Part shown: positions 1 to 8,308 of the stretch, in pieces
How the letters are laid out: every line of letters begins with the position of its first letter
Numbering within the stretch: the stretch's first letter is position 1
Origin: CALZFJ01 sp964459845
Lineage (GTDB): Bacteria > Bacteroidota > Bacteroidia > Bacteroidales > Muribaculaceae
Direction: 5' to 3'
Length of the DNA: 25,611 bases
Assembly: GCA_964459845.1 (NCBI GenBank)
Contig: CAYWOC010000031.1
Coordinates: 1-25,611 of the forward strand
Made by a program: the position numbers and the translations under genes
The notes under the pieces: model-generated
The model's input: only the letters and a program-made list of their open reading frames with translations
What the model was told of the DNA's origin: nothing
Database searches by the model: none

Positions 1-62
1 AGACTCGAACTCGCGACCCTCAGCTTGGGAAGCTGATGCTCTACCAACTGAGCTATTACCGC
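1..62 (-). tRNA. tRNA-Gly (anticodon CCC), 3' end outside window
   Basis: Read on the minus strand from base 62, the sequence starts with the acceptor strand GCGGTAA, then a D arm with GCTC/GAGC and GGTA. The anticodon stem is TCAGC/GCTGA around the loop TTCCCAA, which gives anticodon CCC (glycine, codon GGG). A T arm with GTTCGAGTC follows. The window cuts off the rest of the T stem, the 3' acceptor strand and CCA, about 10-14 bases. Confidence 0.93.
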
Positions 63-80
63 AATAATTTTTTGATACTG

Positions 81-88
81 CAAAGGTA
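81..88 (-). promoter_or_regulatory. -7 box for the tRNA-Gly gene
   Basis: On the minus strand this octamer reads TACCTTTG, a full match to the Bacteroidetes -7 element TAnnTTTG, and it lies 18 bases upstream of the tRNA 5' end. The -33 position holds only a T-rich stretch, so the call rests on the -7 match and its placement. Confidence 0.45.
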
Positions 89-127
89 ATGAAAAACTTC
101 CAAAAATAAAATAACCAGAGAAAATTT

Positions 128-505
128 TTATGGGCGTTTACCGCGAAGAATAGCTGTAACACTGTCGCGGTTTCCTGCAAGGGTAACATATTTCACGGTC
201 ACAGTGTCGCCGATATTGCTTCCAAATATCTTGCTGCGGTCGTCAATATTGGAATAGTCGAAATATAGCGAGTCGCCTTTTTCGTCAAGCACGATGATTG
301 AGTTCATAGCTCTGTCGAGTGTTACGCCAATTACTGTATGCTCTCTGCCTATTTGGTGAGGGTTTACCATTTCGGCAGGAGTGACGGTAGGCGAGCAAGA
401 GTCGGAATCGCTTATCTGAGAATTGTCATTGCCCTTTTTTGAGTTACCACAGGACATAGCCATAATGAAAATCGGCAAAGCCAGTAAAAATAATATCTTT
501 TTCAT
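128..505 (-). CDS. Small predicted lipoprotein of unknown function
   Basis: The protein is about 125 residues from the preferred ATG at 505 (129 from an in-frame ATG at 517). The 505 start gives a clean type II signal peptide, MKKILFLLALPIFIMAMSC, with Lys-Lys, a hydrophobic core and a lipobox-like AMSC, so Cys19 would be the lipidated residue and the protein would be membrane anchored. A polar, Ser/Asp-rich linker follows, then a compact domain of about 70 residues rich in beta-forming stretches (VIGVTLDRAMNSIIVLD, DTVTVKYVTLAG). I do not recognise the family and assign no function. It lies between the tRNA and menD on the opposite strand to menD and has its own promoter-like octamer just upstream. 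Confidence 0.72.
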   Translation of the reverse strand: MKKILFLLALPIFIMAMSCGNSKKGNDNSQISDSDSCSPTVTPAEMVNPHQIGREHTVIGVTLDRAMNSIIVLDEKGDSLYFDYSNIDDRSKIFGSNIGDTVTVKYVTLAGNRDSVTAILRGKRP

Positions 506-530
506 ACGCATTATCATTCGTTCAACTTCA

Positions 531-538
531 CAAAAGTA
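531..538 (-). promoter_or_regulatory. -7 box for the lipoprotein gene
   Basis: The minus strand reads TACTTTTG (TAnnTTTG). A TTG-containing -33 candidate (ATTG) lies about 20 bases further upstream. Transcription would start near 525, leaving a short leader of about 20 bases before the ATG at 505 and only a few bases before the ATG at 517; this supports the 505 start. Confidence 0.4.
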
Positions 539-678
539 ATGAAAATAAGTTGTGATTGCAATTTGTGCAGCTAATAATTTGAATAAAAATTGTCTGAGAA
601 AAATCTTAAATCAGACATTAGAATTTGAGAAGGAGTTTATATGAACATTATATTGTCAATGGTTAGCAGATTTATTCT

Positions 679-686
679 TATATTTG
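679..686 (+). promoter_or_regulatory. -7-like box overlapping the menD start region
   Basis: TATATTTG matches TAnnTTTG fully but ends only four bases before the ATG at 691, so transcription from it would begin at or inside that codon. If the box is real, translation would have to start at the in-frame ATG at 718. The octamer is short and the area AT-rich, so a chance match is possible. No good TTTG lies at the usual -33 distance. Confidence 0.3.
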
Positions 687-690
687 TGGT

Positions 691-2427
691 ATGGAAAGTG
701 AAGCAAAAAAAAATATTATGCCAGTCGGTGTCGAAGGGCTTACCACCGACCACGAGATATGCCAAATGATAGTGACTGTGCTGAAAGCACATGGAGTGAA
801 GCATGCAGTCTTGTCGCCTGGGTCGCGCAACGCACCACTGCTTGTGGCGTTTGCCAGAGATTGTGACTTCAAAAAATATGTGATCGTCGATGAACGGAGT
901 GCGGCATTTGTAGCTGTCGGTATTGCGCAGCAGAGCAACGCTCCAGTAGCTCTTGTTTGCACTTCAGGGTCGGCTGTGCTAAATTATGCTCCTGCCATAG
1001 CCGAGGCCTATTATCAGCGTCTTCCACTTGTGGTGATTTCTGGTGATAGACCTATAGAGTGGATTGACCAAAACGACAGTCAAACAATACGTCAGAACGG
1101 AGTGCTTGCAAATATTGTGAAGCGCACCTACGATATGCCAGCGGCTTGTGGCAGTGATGTCGAGCGGTGGTGGGTGAATCGCATGCTCAATGATGCCATG
1201 ACTATGGCTAAGCGAGCTCCTCAAGCACCAGTGCATGTAAATGTGCAGCTAAGAGAACCATTGTGTGGTGAAGCGCAGAGGTCGTCACGCAGAGAGAGAG
1301 TCGTTGCTGATGTGGCTGTTGAACGAAAAGTAGATGATGCTTCGATGAAGCGTTTTGCAAATGCGATAACCGGCGGACAGAAGATTATGGTAGTTGCTGG
1401 AATGAACAAATACGACCAAAAGCTGAATGCGGCACTTTCGACGCTCGCTCAGTTGCCAAATTTCGTTGTTCTCACCGAATCCATATCAAATCTTCATGAC
1501 AGCGGATTCATACCGACAATCGACCGTACATTTCAGGCTGTGCCGTATGCCGAACGCGGCGAATATGCTCCCGATGTGCTGATGACGTTTGGCGGAGCGC
1601 TTGTCTCGAGAATGATAAAGCAATATTTGCGCAAATTTCCTGCGGCAGAACATTGGCGCATAGGAATTGAGGAGAATCTCATTGACACGATACAGAATAT
1701 GACAAGCATTATTGACATCGAGCCTGCGCAGTTCTTCGTCCAGCTTGCGGAGTCGGTGGTTGGAAGGCATAATATTGTCAGCGATTATGCCCAAAAGTGG
1801 AAAAAGGCGGAGACGAATGCTGCATTGCGCCATACCAAATATATCGACGGTATAGAATGGTGTGACCTAAAAGCATTTTCGCACATCTTGCCGAGTGTGC
1901 CGGCAGACTATAATGTGCAGCTCTCTAATGGGACAACCGTGAGATATGCTCAGCTATTTGACATTCCAAATATAAAGAAGAGCAACGGCAACAGGGGGGT
2001 GGCGGGGATTGACGGCTCGACATCGACAGCCCTGGGGGCATCGTTGGCAGACACGGACCGCAACACGGTGTTGATAACGGGGGATATGAGCTTGAGCTAT
2101 GACCTGAATGGTATGGCTTCGCAATATAACTCCAAAAGATTTAAGATAATAGTGATGTGCAATGGAGGTGGCGGAATTTTCCGCTTCATAAAAGGCCCGT
2201 CTGATTTACCTGAACTTGAGACATGTTTTGAGGTCAGTCGAAACTTGCCGATTGACAAGTATGCGGCAGCTTTCGGATTCGACTATTTCTATGCCGACAG
2301 TGAGCAGATGCTGGAGACTGAGTTGCCAAAATTTTGGTCAAATAGTGAGGCATCTATTTTGGCAGTATATACACCAAAGGAGAAGAATGCGCTGATATTG
2401 AGGCAATACTTCCATGCAATAAGGTAA
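691..2427 (+). CDS. menD: MenD, SEPHCHC synthase (menaquinone biosynthesis)
   Basis: This thiamine-diphosphate enzyme joins isochorismate to the succinic semialdehyde unit from 2-oxoglutarate, giving SEPHCHC in the cytosolic menaquinone pathway. The 578 residues match the usual size of about 550-580. Visible family motifs are LSPGSRNAPL at residues 41-50, DERSAAF at 67-73 with the conserved Glu68 that activates the cofactor, GSAVLNYAPAIAEAYY at about 93-108, and a C-terminal cofactor/Mg site GDMSLSYDLNGM followed by NGGGGIF. The N-terminus is uncertain: the ATG at 718 would remove nine polar residues, leave the conserved region intact, and fit the promoter-like box at 679-686 better. Its pathway partner menF lies about 3.5 kb away on the other strand beyond nrdDG. 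Confidence 0.95.
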   Translation: MESEAKKNIMPVGVEGLTTDHEICQMIVTVLKAHGVKHAVLSPGSRNAPLLVAFARDCDFKKYVIVDERSAAFVAVGIAQQSNAPVALVCTSGSAVLNYAPAIAEAYYQRLPLVVISGDRPIEWIDQNDSQTIRQNGVLANIVKRTYDMPAACGSDVERWWVNRMLNDAMTMAKRAPQAPVHVNVQLREPLCGEAQRSSRRERVVADVAVERKVDDASMKRFANAITGGQKIMVVAGMNKYDQKLNAALSTLAQLPNFVVLTESISNLHDSGFIPTIDRTFQAVPYAERGEYAPDVLMTFGGALVSRMIKQYLRKFPAAEHWRIGIEENLIDTIQNMTSIIDIEPAQFFVQLAESVVGRHNIVSDYAQKWKKAETNAALRHTKYIDGIEWCDLKAFSHILPSVPADYNVQLSNGTTVRYAQLFDIPNIKKSNGNRGVAGIDGSTSTALGASLADTDRNTVLITGDMSLSYDLNGMASQYNSKRFKIIVMCNGGGGIFRFIKGPSDLPELETCFEVSRNLPIDKYAAAFGFDYFYADSEQMLETELPKFWSNSEASILAVYTPKEKNALILRQYFHAIR

Positions 2428-2497
2428 GGTGGACTTGATGCAAATCGATGCTTTTTATGGTTTGTTTGCTAACGTGTGATAAAAATATGCCCAGGCA

Positions 2498-2528
2498 CTT
2501 TCTAATTTTGCAGTATAAAATTAGAAAG
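2498..2528 (+). terminator. 12-bp inverted repeat after menD (possible terminator or operator)
   Basis: CTTTCTAATTTT (2498-2509) and AAAATTAGAAAG (2517-2528) are perfect complements around a 7-base loop. It lies 70 bases after the menD stop and ends two bases before the ATG at 2531. The stem is AT-rich and no clear T run follows, so it is not a textbook terminator. It also contains TAATTTTG (2503-2510), a -7-like match, so an operator over a promoter is an alternative. Confidence 0.4.
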
Positions 2529-2530
2529 CT

Positions 2531-2836
2531 ATGCACGGAAACAGAACAATATCACCAGCCGACAATATTTTTGTCACACTGCTCCAAAATGGAAAGAGCA
2601 TGTTCAATCTATGTCAAAGCAATTTCAGCAGCATAACAGAAGTTGTAAAGATGGCATACGGTCTTGCAAAGAGCTGTACAGGTGTTGCCATACTTAGTGT
2701 GCGCAATCAAAATCAAGGTTGGAGCTGCTCGATTCCATTGATGTTTTCTTCACCGAAATTGACAAATCCAGTAGAATCGAAAAGACATCAAAATAGCATG
2801 CCGCAACAGAACGAATTGCCCTTTGTGTGGCAGTGA
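2531..2836 (+). CDS. Hypothetical protein, 101 residues
   Basis: This open frame of 101 codons lies in an otherwise unexplained 699-bp gap between menD and nrdD. The translation looks protein-like in its first 70 residues: an amphipathic start (NIFVTLLQNGKSMFNL), a stretch compatible with a helix (SITEVVKMAYGLAKS), then a segment with RNQNQGWS. The last 30 residues are polar and low in order. There is no signal peptide or membrane segment and I recognise no domain. A hairpin immediately before the ATG could control it. It could also be a decayed gene or a chance frame. Moderate-low confidence. Confidence 0.42.
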   Translation: MHGNRTISPADNIFVTLLQNGKSMFNLCQSNFSSITEVVKMAYGLAKSCTGVAILSVRNQNQGWSCSIPLMFSSPKLTNPVESKRHQNSMPQQNELPFVWQ

Positions 2837-2897
2837 ATAAATAAGGCGAGCATAAATGCTTGATTTTGTGATAATTCGTAAATTTGATTATAAATAG

Positions 2898-2982
2898 TTG
2901 CTAAAAAGTTTTCCAAAACTTTTTGTAACATACAGTAAACCAATTAGTTGTATTTTTGGGTATTGCTAAAAGTTTTCCAAAA
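2898..2982 (+). repeat. Two copies of TTGCTAAAA(A)GTTTTCCAAAA upstream of nrdD
   Basis: The first copy (2898-2924) forms a perfect palindrome, AAAAAGTTTT-CC-AAAACTTTTT (2903-2924). The second copy (2963-2982) repeats TTGCTAAAAGTTTTCCAAAA. They share the core AAAAGTTTTCCAAAA and lie about 55-60 bp apart, roughly 70 and 130 bp upstream of the predicted nrdD start of transcription. This is the arrangement expected of paired regulator sites. The regulator is unknown; I see neither an NrdR box nor an FNR box. Confidence 0.5.
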
Positions 2983-3015
2983 TAGAAATTTGTTGTCAAT
3001 TTTTCGAGAAAATAT

Positions 3016-3046
3016 TTTGAAGAAAAATAAATCTTATATAGCTTTG
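3016..3046 (+). promoter_or_regulatory. Promoter of nrdDG
   Basis: TTTG at 3016-3019, a 19-base spacer, and TAGCTTTG at 3039-3046 match both elements of the Bacteroidetes housekeeping promoter. Transcription would start near 3053, giving a leader of about 74 bases before the nrdD ATG at 3127. This is one of the two best promoters in the window. Confidence 0.68.
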
Positions 3047-3126
3047 CAGTCGCGAATTTGAAGAACACAAAACTTGGTTCTTAAATTCCATGAAATATTA
3101 AAACCAACATCAAAAAATAGATAATA

Positions 3127-5334
3127 ATGATACAAGTAGTCATAAAGCGTGACGGGCGTGTTGTGGGCTATAATGAAGAGAAGATTAAAGCCGCTATCCG
3201 CAAAGCGATGTTTCAAACAGAAAAGGGCGAAGACGAGGCGCTGATTCAGCGTATAGCCGATAAAATCGGACAGCGCGGGAAAGAGCGTATGTCGGTAGAA
3301 GACATTCAAGATCTTGTCGAGCTTGAACTGATGCGTAGCCCTCGCAAAGAGGTTGCGAAGAAATATATCGCATATCGCGACCAGCGCAGCATCGCACGTC
3401 AGGCAAAGACACGCGACATATTCTTGGAAATCATAGAGGCAAAGAACAATGATATAACTCGTGAGAATGCCAATATGAATGCCGATTCACCAGCCGGAAT
3501 GATGATGAAATTCGCCAGCGAGACAACTAAGCCGTTTGTCGATGACTATCTTTTGTCGCAAGAGGCGCGTGACGCCGTGCGTGCCAACTATCTGCATATC
3601 CATGACAAGGACTATTATCCTACAAAAAGCTTGACATGTGTGCAGCATCCGTTGAATAAAATTCTCCATGGAGGTTTCACGGCAGGACATGGCGAGTCTC
3701 GTCCGGCGAAGCGCATAGAGACTGCGAGTGTGATAGCATGCATCTCACTTGAAACGGCACAAAACGAAATGCACGGAGGTCAAGCCATTCCGGCATTTGA
3801 TTTCTATCTTGCTCCATTTGTGCGCTACTCATTTGTCGAAGAGGTGAAGAACATAGAGGCTCTTGAAGGAAAAGACTATTCTGCGTTGTATAATAAAGAG
3901 GTGGACGATTTCGTGAAGCGTGACCTTGATGGACTGACTGGCGAGGTAAGAGCATTGCAGCACGCTATGAACCGTACAGTGAGCCGTGTGCATCAAGCAA
4001 TGGAGGCGTTTATCCATAATATGAACACTATCCATTCACGCGGAGGGAACCAAGTGGTGTTCAGTTCTATAAATTATGGTACCGACACATCGGCAGAGGG
4101 ACGCTGCATAATCCGTGAATTGCTAAATTCCACCTACGAAGGTGTAGGTAATGGTGCGACAGCGATTTTCCCTATACAGATATGGAAAAAGAAGCGTGGT
4201 GTGAGCTATTTGCCTGAAGACCGCAACTATGACTTATACAAACTCGCATGTAAAGTTACAGCACGCCGGTTCTTCCCTAATTTCGTGAATCTCGACGCTA
4301 CATTCAACCACCACGAAAAATGGCGTGCCGATGACCCTGAGCGTTATAACTATGAGATTGCCACAATGGGATGCAGGACACGTGTATTTGAAAACCGTTT
4401 TGGCCCAAAAACCTCGATTGGCAGGGGCAACTTGTCATTTTCAACTATCAATATAGTTCGCCTTGCAATAGAATGTATGAGTTTCGTAAATAAAGATGAG
4501 CGCATCAGTGCATTTTTCACCAAACTCGACAATATGCTTGATATAACAGCACGCCAGTTGCATGATCGCTTAGAATTCCAGAAAACAGCTTATGTCAAGC
4601 AGTTCCCTCTCGTGATGTCGCGTCTGTGGAATGGTGCCGACAAGCTGAAGCCAAATGACACTATAGAGAGTGTAATCAATCAAGGTACATTAGGCATAGG
4701 ATTTATAGGTCTGGCAGAGTGCTTGATTGCACTTGTGGGGAAGCATCATGGAGAGAGCGATGAAGCTCAGGAACTAGGACTTAGCATTGTGCGTCATATG
4801 CGCGACAGGGCGAATGAGTTCTCTGAAAAGTATCAGCACAACTACAGCATACTTGCAACTCCCGCCGAAGGACTTTCTGGCAAATTCACCAAAGTGGATA
4901 AGAAATCATTCGGCATAATTCCGGGTGTCACCGACAAAGATTATTACACCAACTCAAACCATGTGCCGGTTTATTATCACTGTAGCCCACGACATAAAGC
5001 ACAGGTTGAGGCTCCTTATCATGACCTTACGAGAGGCGGACACATTTTCTATGTGGAGATTGATGGTGATGCTACACATAATCCTGATGCTATTATGGAT
5101 ATTGTGGATTTGATGGACAAATACAATATCGGATATGGCTCGGTAAATCACAACCGTAACCGCTGTATGGATTGCGGATATGAAGATGCCACAGAGAACT
5201 TGAATGAATGCCCAAAGTGTGGCAGCAAGAATCTTGACAAGCTACAGCGCATAACAGGATATCTTGTCGGAACAACAGAACGCTGGAACTCTGGGAAACT
5301 TGCGGAGCTTCGTGACCGTGTTGTACACAAATGA
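3127..5334 (+). CDS. nrdD: NrdD, anaerobic ribonucleoside-triphosphate reductase
   Basis: NrdD reduces ribonucleoside triphosphates to deoxy forms without oxygen using a glycyl radical installed by NrdG. The 735 residues contain an N-terminal ATP-cone (RDGRVVGYNEEKIKAAIRKA, about residues 8-95) for allosteric control, then the reductase barrel. ATMGCRTRV includes Cys416, the likely thiyl radical cysteine. Near the C-terminus CMDC and CPKC (Cys680, 683, 695, 698) form the expected zinc site, and RITGY carries Gly711, the glycyl radical residue, inside a typical tail. All key residues are present. The stop codon overlaps the nrdG start (ATGA), so the two are translationally coupled. A good promoter and two repeat sites lie upstream. 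Confidence 0.97.
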   Translation: MIQVVIKRDGRVVGYNEEKIKAAIRKAMFQTEKGEDEALIQRIADKIGQRGKERMSVEDIQDLVELELMRSPRKEVAKKYIAYRDQRSIARQAKTRDIFLEIIEAKNNDITRENANMNADSPAGMMMKFASETTKPFVDDYLLSQEARDAVRANYLHIHDKDYYPTKSLTCVQHPLNKILHGGFTAGHGESRPAKRIETASVIACISLETAQNEMHGGQAIPAFDFYLAPFVRYSFVEEVKNIEALEGKDYSALYNKEVDDFVKRDLDGLTGEVRALQHAMNRTVSRVHQAMEAFIHNMNTIHSRGGNQVVFSSINYGTDTSAEGRCIIRELLNSTYEGVGNGATAIFPIQIWKKKRGVSYLPEDRNYDLYKLACKVTARRFFPNFVNLDATFNHHEKWRADDPERYNYEIATMGCRTRVFENRFGPKTSIGRGNLSFSTINIVRLAIECMSFVNKDERISAFFTKLDNMLDITARQLHDRLEFQKTAYVKQFPLVMSRLWNGADKLKPNDTIESVINQGTLGIGFIGLAECLIALVGKHHGESDEAQELGLSIVRHMRDRANEFSEKYQHNYSILATPAEGLSGKFTKVDKKSFGIIPGVTDKDYYTNSNHVPVYYHCSPRHKAQVEAPYHDLTRGGHIFYVEIDGDATHNPDAIMDIVDLMDKYNIGYGSVNHNRNRCMDCGYEDATENLNECPKCGSKNLDKLQRITGYLVGTTERWNSGKLAELRDRVVHK

Positions 5335-5825
5335 GGCTATCGGTAATCGACATAGTGGAGGGAACATCGGTTGATGGCCCGGGATTGCGAACATCTATAT
5401 ATTTTGCAGGATGCTCACATCATTGTGTGGGATGTCATAATCAGCAGTCTTGGGATATGTCGGCTGGTAAGCCTACTGAGGTTGATGATTTAATGCATAT
5501 CATAGCAGAAAATGATTTCAATGTCACTTTTTCTGGCGGAGATCCATTTTTCCAATATGATGGCGTTGCAGAACTTGCAAGGCGTATTCATAAAAAGCTT
5601 GGCAAAACGGTGTGGTGCTACACAGGTTATCTTTGGGAAAATGTCGTTGCAGAGCCTAAGTTTGCAAATCTGCTCAGTAATATCGACATTCTTGTGGATG
5701 GACGGTTTGTGATGGCGCAACGTGACACATCGCTGAGATTTAAGGGAAGTGCAAATCAGCGCATCATTGATGTCGCCGAGAGCATTCGGCGCGGGGGAGT
5801 TGTGTTATGGAATCCTATTTTATGA
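5331..5825 (+). CDS. nrdG: NrdG, anaerobic RNR activating enzyme
   Basis: This radical SAM enzyme uses a [4Fe-4S] cluster and S-adenosylmethionine to make the glycyl radical on NrdD. Its 164 residues are a usual length. The cluster motif is CSHHCVGC (Cys28, Cys32, Cys35, spacing CX3CX2C), and FSGGDP at 68-73 is the conserved SAM-contacting GGE-type loop. The start ATG overlaps the nrdD stop by four bases, so the pair forms a two-gene operon. It ends at a strong hairpin terminator. Confidence 0.96.
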   Translation: MRLSVIDIVEGTSVDGPGLRTSIYFAGCSHHCVGCHNQQSWDMSAGKPTEVDDLMHIIAENDFNVTFSGGDPFFQYDGVAELARRIHKKLGKTVWCYTGYLWENVVAEPKFANLLSNIDILVDGRFVMAQRDTSLRFKGSANQRIIDVAESIRRGGVVLWNPIL

Positions 5826-5850
5826 CAAGTTTGACACAGCAAAACACGTC

Positions 5851-5901
5851 AATAAAGAGCCGGCGCATTGAAAATTCATTTCAATGCGCCGGCTCTTTAT
5901 T
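5851..5901. terminator. Bidirectional terminator between nrdG and menF
   Basis: A perfect 23-bp stem (5851-5873 with 5879-5901, 5-base loop) contains a GC-rich core AGAGCCGGCGCATTGA and ends in AT-rich flanks, with TTTATTT on one side and AATAAA on the other. It sits exactly between two convergent genes, so it should stop transcription both ways. Confidence 0.9.
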
Positions 5902-5907
5902 TGTAGC

Positions 5908-6960
5908 TTAGGACTTTAGTTTGTTCAATAGTAGTTGTGATTTTTGTTCTGTCTCTTGCCATTCATCCTCGGCAATAGAGTCGGCAGTCAGACCGCCTCC
6001 GACGTATATGCAATATCGCTCGTTGTCAAACTCAAGAGAACGCAGATTGACGAAAAAATCGAATTGCCCCCAAGCGTTTATAGGGCCGATATACCCGCCA
6101 TAGTATCGGCGGCTGTGCAATTCGGTGGTTTTGATAAGTTTTACGGCATCACCAGTAGGCATACCGGCAAGAGCTGGGGTTGGATGAAGGATATTTTGCA
6201 TCTTATCGACTTGTGACGGGCTGGATATTGTGCCAGTGAAATCGTTGCATATATGTTCTACATTTCCTGCTTTGCGGGTGTATGTATTCGACTTTTCGAA
6301 ACTTATTTTTGCTTCAGTGAATTTCTCCGAAATATATTCGGCAACAATAGCCTGTTCTTCTACTTCTTTAGTGCCCCATTCTTCTGTAGTGCCTGCTTTT
6401 CGAGTTCCAGCTAATGCCATTGTTGATATCTGCTTACCGTGGTATGACAAGTAACGTTCAGGCGAAGCCCCAATCCATGCACCAGATATTTCGGTATTGA
6501 ATATAAAGACAAATGCATTTGGGTTATCGTTCAATAAAGATTTGAAAATATCAACCCAAGAAATGCCATCACACTCATTGACTATGACGCGTGATAAAAC
6601 AACCTTTTTCAGTTCTCCGCCACGCATTTTTTCTATGACAGAATCAGCCTGAGCCATGTAGCTCTCTTTGCGTGTGCTGATGTTCTCTACTTTGTGTTTT
6701 GTGCGGTTTGTGAGCGAGGATACAGGAAGTCTCAAAAACTTTGCAGCATCGAATTGGGCAGAAATGTAAGTGCTTGGACAATCAGCGGTTTCATAAAAAG
6801 GCTTTATGTAAAAGCCTATAGGAGTCATTTGGTCGATAATCTGTGCGCCGAAGTTCAGTTGAGATTCTCCGGGCATACGATATGCATAGAAGTGCACTCC
6901 ATTGTCGAGAGCTTTTCCAATGGCTTCGATGATAGTGCTATTGTCGCAATTATTGCCCAT
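5908..6960 (-). CDS. menF: Isochorismate synthase (MenF/EntC family)
   Basis: The enzyme converts chorismate to isochorismate, the committed step to menaquinone and the substrate of MenD. The 350 residues have a short N-terminal region and a complete chorismate-binding domain. Visible motifs are ELKKVVLSRV (about 115-124, with the probable general-base lysine), SGAWIGASPERYLS, LAGTRKAGTTEEWGTKEVEEQ, and the Mg-binding end GGGLTADSIAEDEWQETEQK. The ATG at 6960 overlaps the end of rimO by 11 bases; an upstream TTG at 6963 is also in frame but less likely. It is the last gene of a run ftsY-rimO-menF and ends at the shared hairpin terminator. A salicylate or siderophore role is possible for this family, but menD nearby favours menaquinone. 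Confidence 0.93.
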   Translation of the reverse strand: MGNNCDNSTIIEAIGKALDNGVHFYAYRMPGESQLNFGAQIIDQMTPIGFYIKPFYETADCPSTYISAQFDAAKFLRLPVSSLTNRTKHKVENISTRKESYMAQADSVIEKMRGGELKKVVLSRVIVNECDGISWVDIFKSLLNDNPNAFVFIFNTEISGAWIGASPERYLSYHGKQISTMALAGTRKAGTTEEWGTKEVEEQAIVAEYISEKFTEAKISFEKSNTYTRKAGNVEHICNDFTGTISSPSQVDKMQNILHPTPALAGMPTGDAVKLIKTTELHSRRYYGGYIGPINAWGQFDFFVNLRSLEFDNERYCIYVGGGLTADSIAEDEWQETEQKSQLLLNKLKS

Positions 6961-8254
6961 CAATCACCTCCCCAATCAATTCAAATGGCATAGCCGACGA
7001 GATTTTGACGGAATAAAAGTCGCCTATGTTCAGTTTATGGGTCTTGTTTATCAGAACTTCGGGATCAACTTCGGGTGAGTCAAATTCAGTTCTGCCAACA
7101 TAAAATTCTGCCTCTTCTCGATCGATGACAACGTTGAAAGTTTTGCCTATTTTAGCTTCGTTAAGTTCAAGTGCAATCTGCTCTTGAATTTCCATAATTT
7201 CAGTAAGACGCTCGTCTTTCACCTCTTGTGGAATCGCATCTTCATATTGCTTGGCAGCGTAAGTGCCCTCCTCCTCGCAGTATGCAAAAGCCCCCATTCG
7301 GTCGAAGCGCGCTTCCTTTACAAATTCTTTCAGTTCCTCAAATTCCTTGTTCCCTTCACCCGGGAAACCCACCATCAACGTTGTGCGTATGTGTATGCCT
7401 GGGACTTCACGGCGTATGCGCTTGATTAGTCCTATAGTCTCCTCTTTGCCGATGTGCCGGCGCATATTGCTCAAGACGTTGTCGCTAATGTGCTGTAGCG
7501 CAATATCAAGGTATTTGCACACATTTTTGTGCCGAGCCATGACGGGGAGTATGTCATAAGGGAATTGTGTGGGGTATGCGTAGTGCAGCCTAATCCATTT
7601 CACTCCATCAATGGCTGCGATGCGGTCAATTAGTTCAGGCAGCATCATTTTTCCGTAGAGGTCAAGCCCATAAGACGACAGATCCTGTGCAATGACGTTG
7701 AATTCCTTCACGCCTTTAGCTACAAGTTCTCGCACTTCATCCTCGATTTGCTCCATTGGAACTGAAGTGTGACGACCAGTGATAAGCGGAATGGCGCAAA
7801 AAGCGCAAAAACGGTTGCATCCCTCCGAAATCTTAAGATATGCATAGTGCTTTGGCGTTGTCAGATGTCGCTCGTATGGCTTTGTCGGTGGATTAATCTG
7901 TTTCAAGTCGGTAATCAAATTATTCCAGTTGAATTTGCCATAAAATTTGTCGACTTCAGGAATCTCGAGTTTCAGCTCGTTCAGATAACGCTCAGTGAGG
8001 CAACCCATGACAAACAGATGCTTTATGCGACCCTCACGTTTCGCTTCTACATATTCAAGAATAGTATTGATTGATTCCTCCTTTGCATCGCCCATGAAAC
8101 CACAGGTGTTTATGACGACGACTTCGCCGCACACATTGTCGGAATCGTGAGCGACTTCATATCCACAATCTTCAAAACGCTTCATAAGTCGCTCGGAATC
8201 GACGAGATTCTTTGAGCAGCCAAGCGTAATTACATCAATTCTATTTTTTCTCAT
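6950..8254 (-). CDS. rimO: RimO, ribosomal protein S12 methylthiotransferase
   Basis: RimO adds a methylthio group to a conserved aspartate of ribosomal protein S12. The 434 residues show the three expected parts: an N-terminal MTTase domain with cluster ligands Cys13 (LGCSKN), Cys51 (NTCGF) and Cys85 (VMGC); a radical SAM domain with CNRFCAFC (Cys146, 150, 153); and a C-terminal TRAM domain (about 365-434) for RNA/protein binding. The LGCSKNLVDSE start separates RimO from the tRNA-modifying MiaB. It follows ftsY after 54 bases and overlaps menF, so the three are probably cotranscribed. Confidence 0.96.
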   Translation of the reverse strand: MRKNRIDVITLGCSKNLVDSERLMKRFEDCGYEVAHDSDNVCGEVVVINTCGFMGDAKEESINTILEYVEAKREGRIKHLFVMGCLTERYLNELKLEIPEVDKFYGKFNWNNLITDLKQINPPTKPYERHLTTPKHYAYLKISEGCNRFCAFCAIPLITGRHTSVPMEQIEDEVRELVAKGVKEFNVIAQDLSSYGLDLYGKMMLPELIDRIAAIDGVKWIRLHYAYPTQFPYDILPVMARHKNVCKYLDIALQHISDNVLSNMRRHIGKEETIGLIKRIRREVPGIHIRTTLMVGFPGEGNKEFEELKEFVKEARFDRMGAFAYCEEEGTYAAKQYEDAIPQEVKDERLTEIMEIQEQIALELNEAKIGKTFNVVIDREEAEFYVGRTEFDSPEVDPEVLINKTHKLNIGDFYSVKISSAMPFELIGEVIDGQ

Positions 8255-8308
8255 ATAAATGTTTTAATGAGTAGAGAGGTCGTTGTGGAGATATAATTAT
8301 GTGTGTGA

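Noticed and set aside
2837..3126. NrdR box or FNR site upstream of nrdD
   Set aside because: No convincing match to either consensus was found; only the AAAAGTTTTCCAAAA repeats stand out.
5851..5901. Long perfect inverted repeat considered as a mobile-element end
   Set aside because: It sits alone between convergent genes with AT-rich flanks and no transposase or target duplication; a bidirectional terminator explains it.
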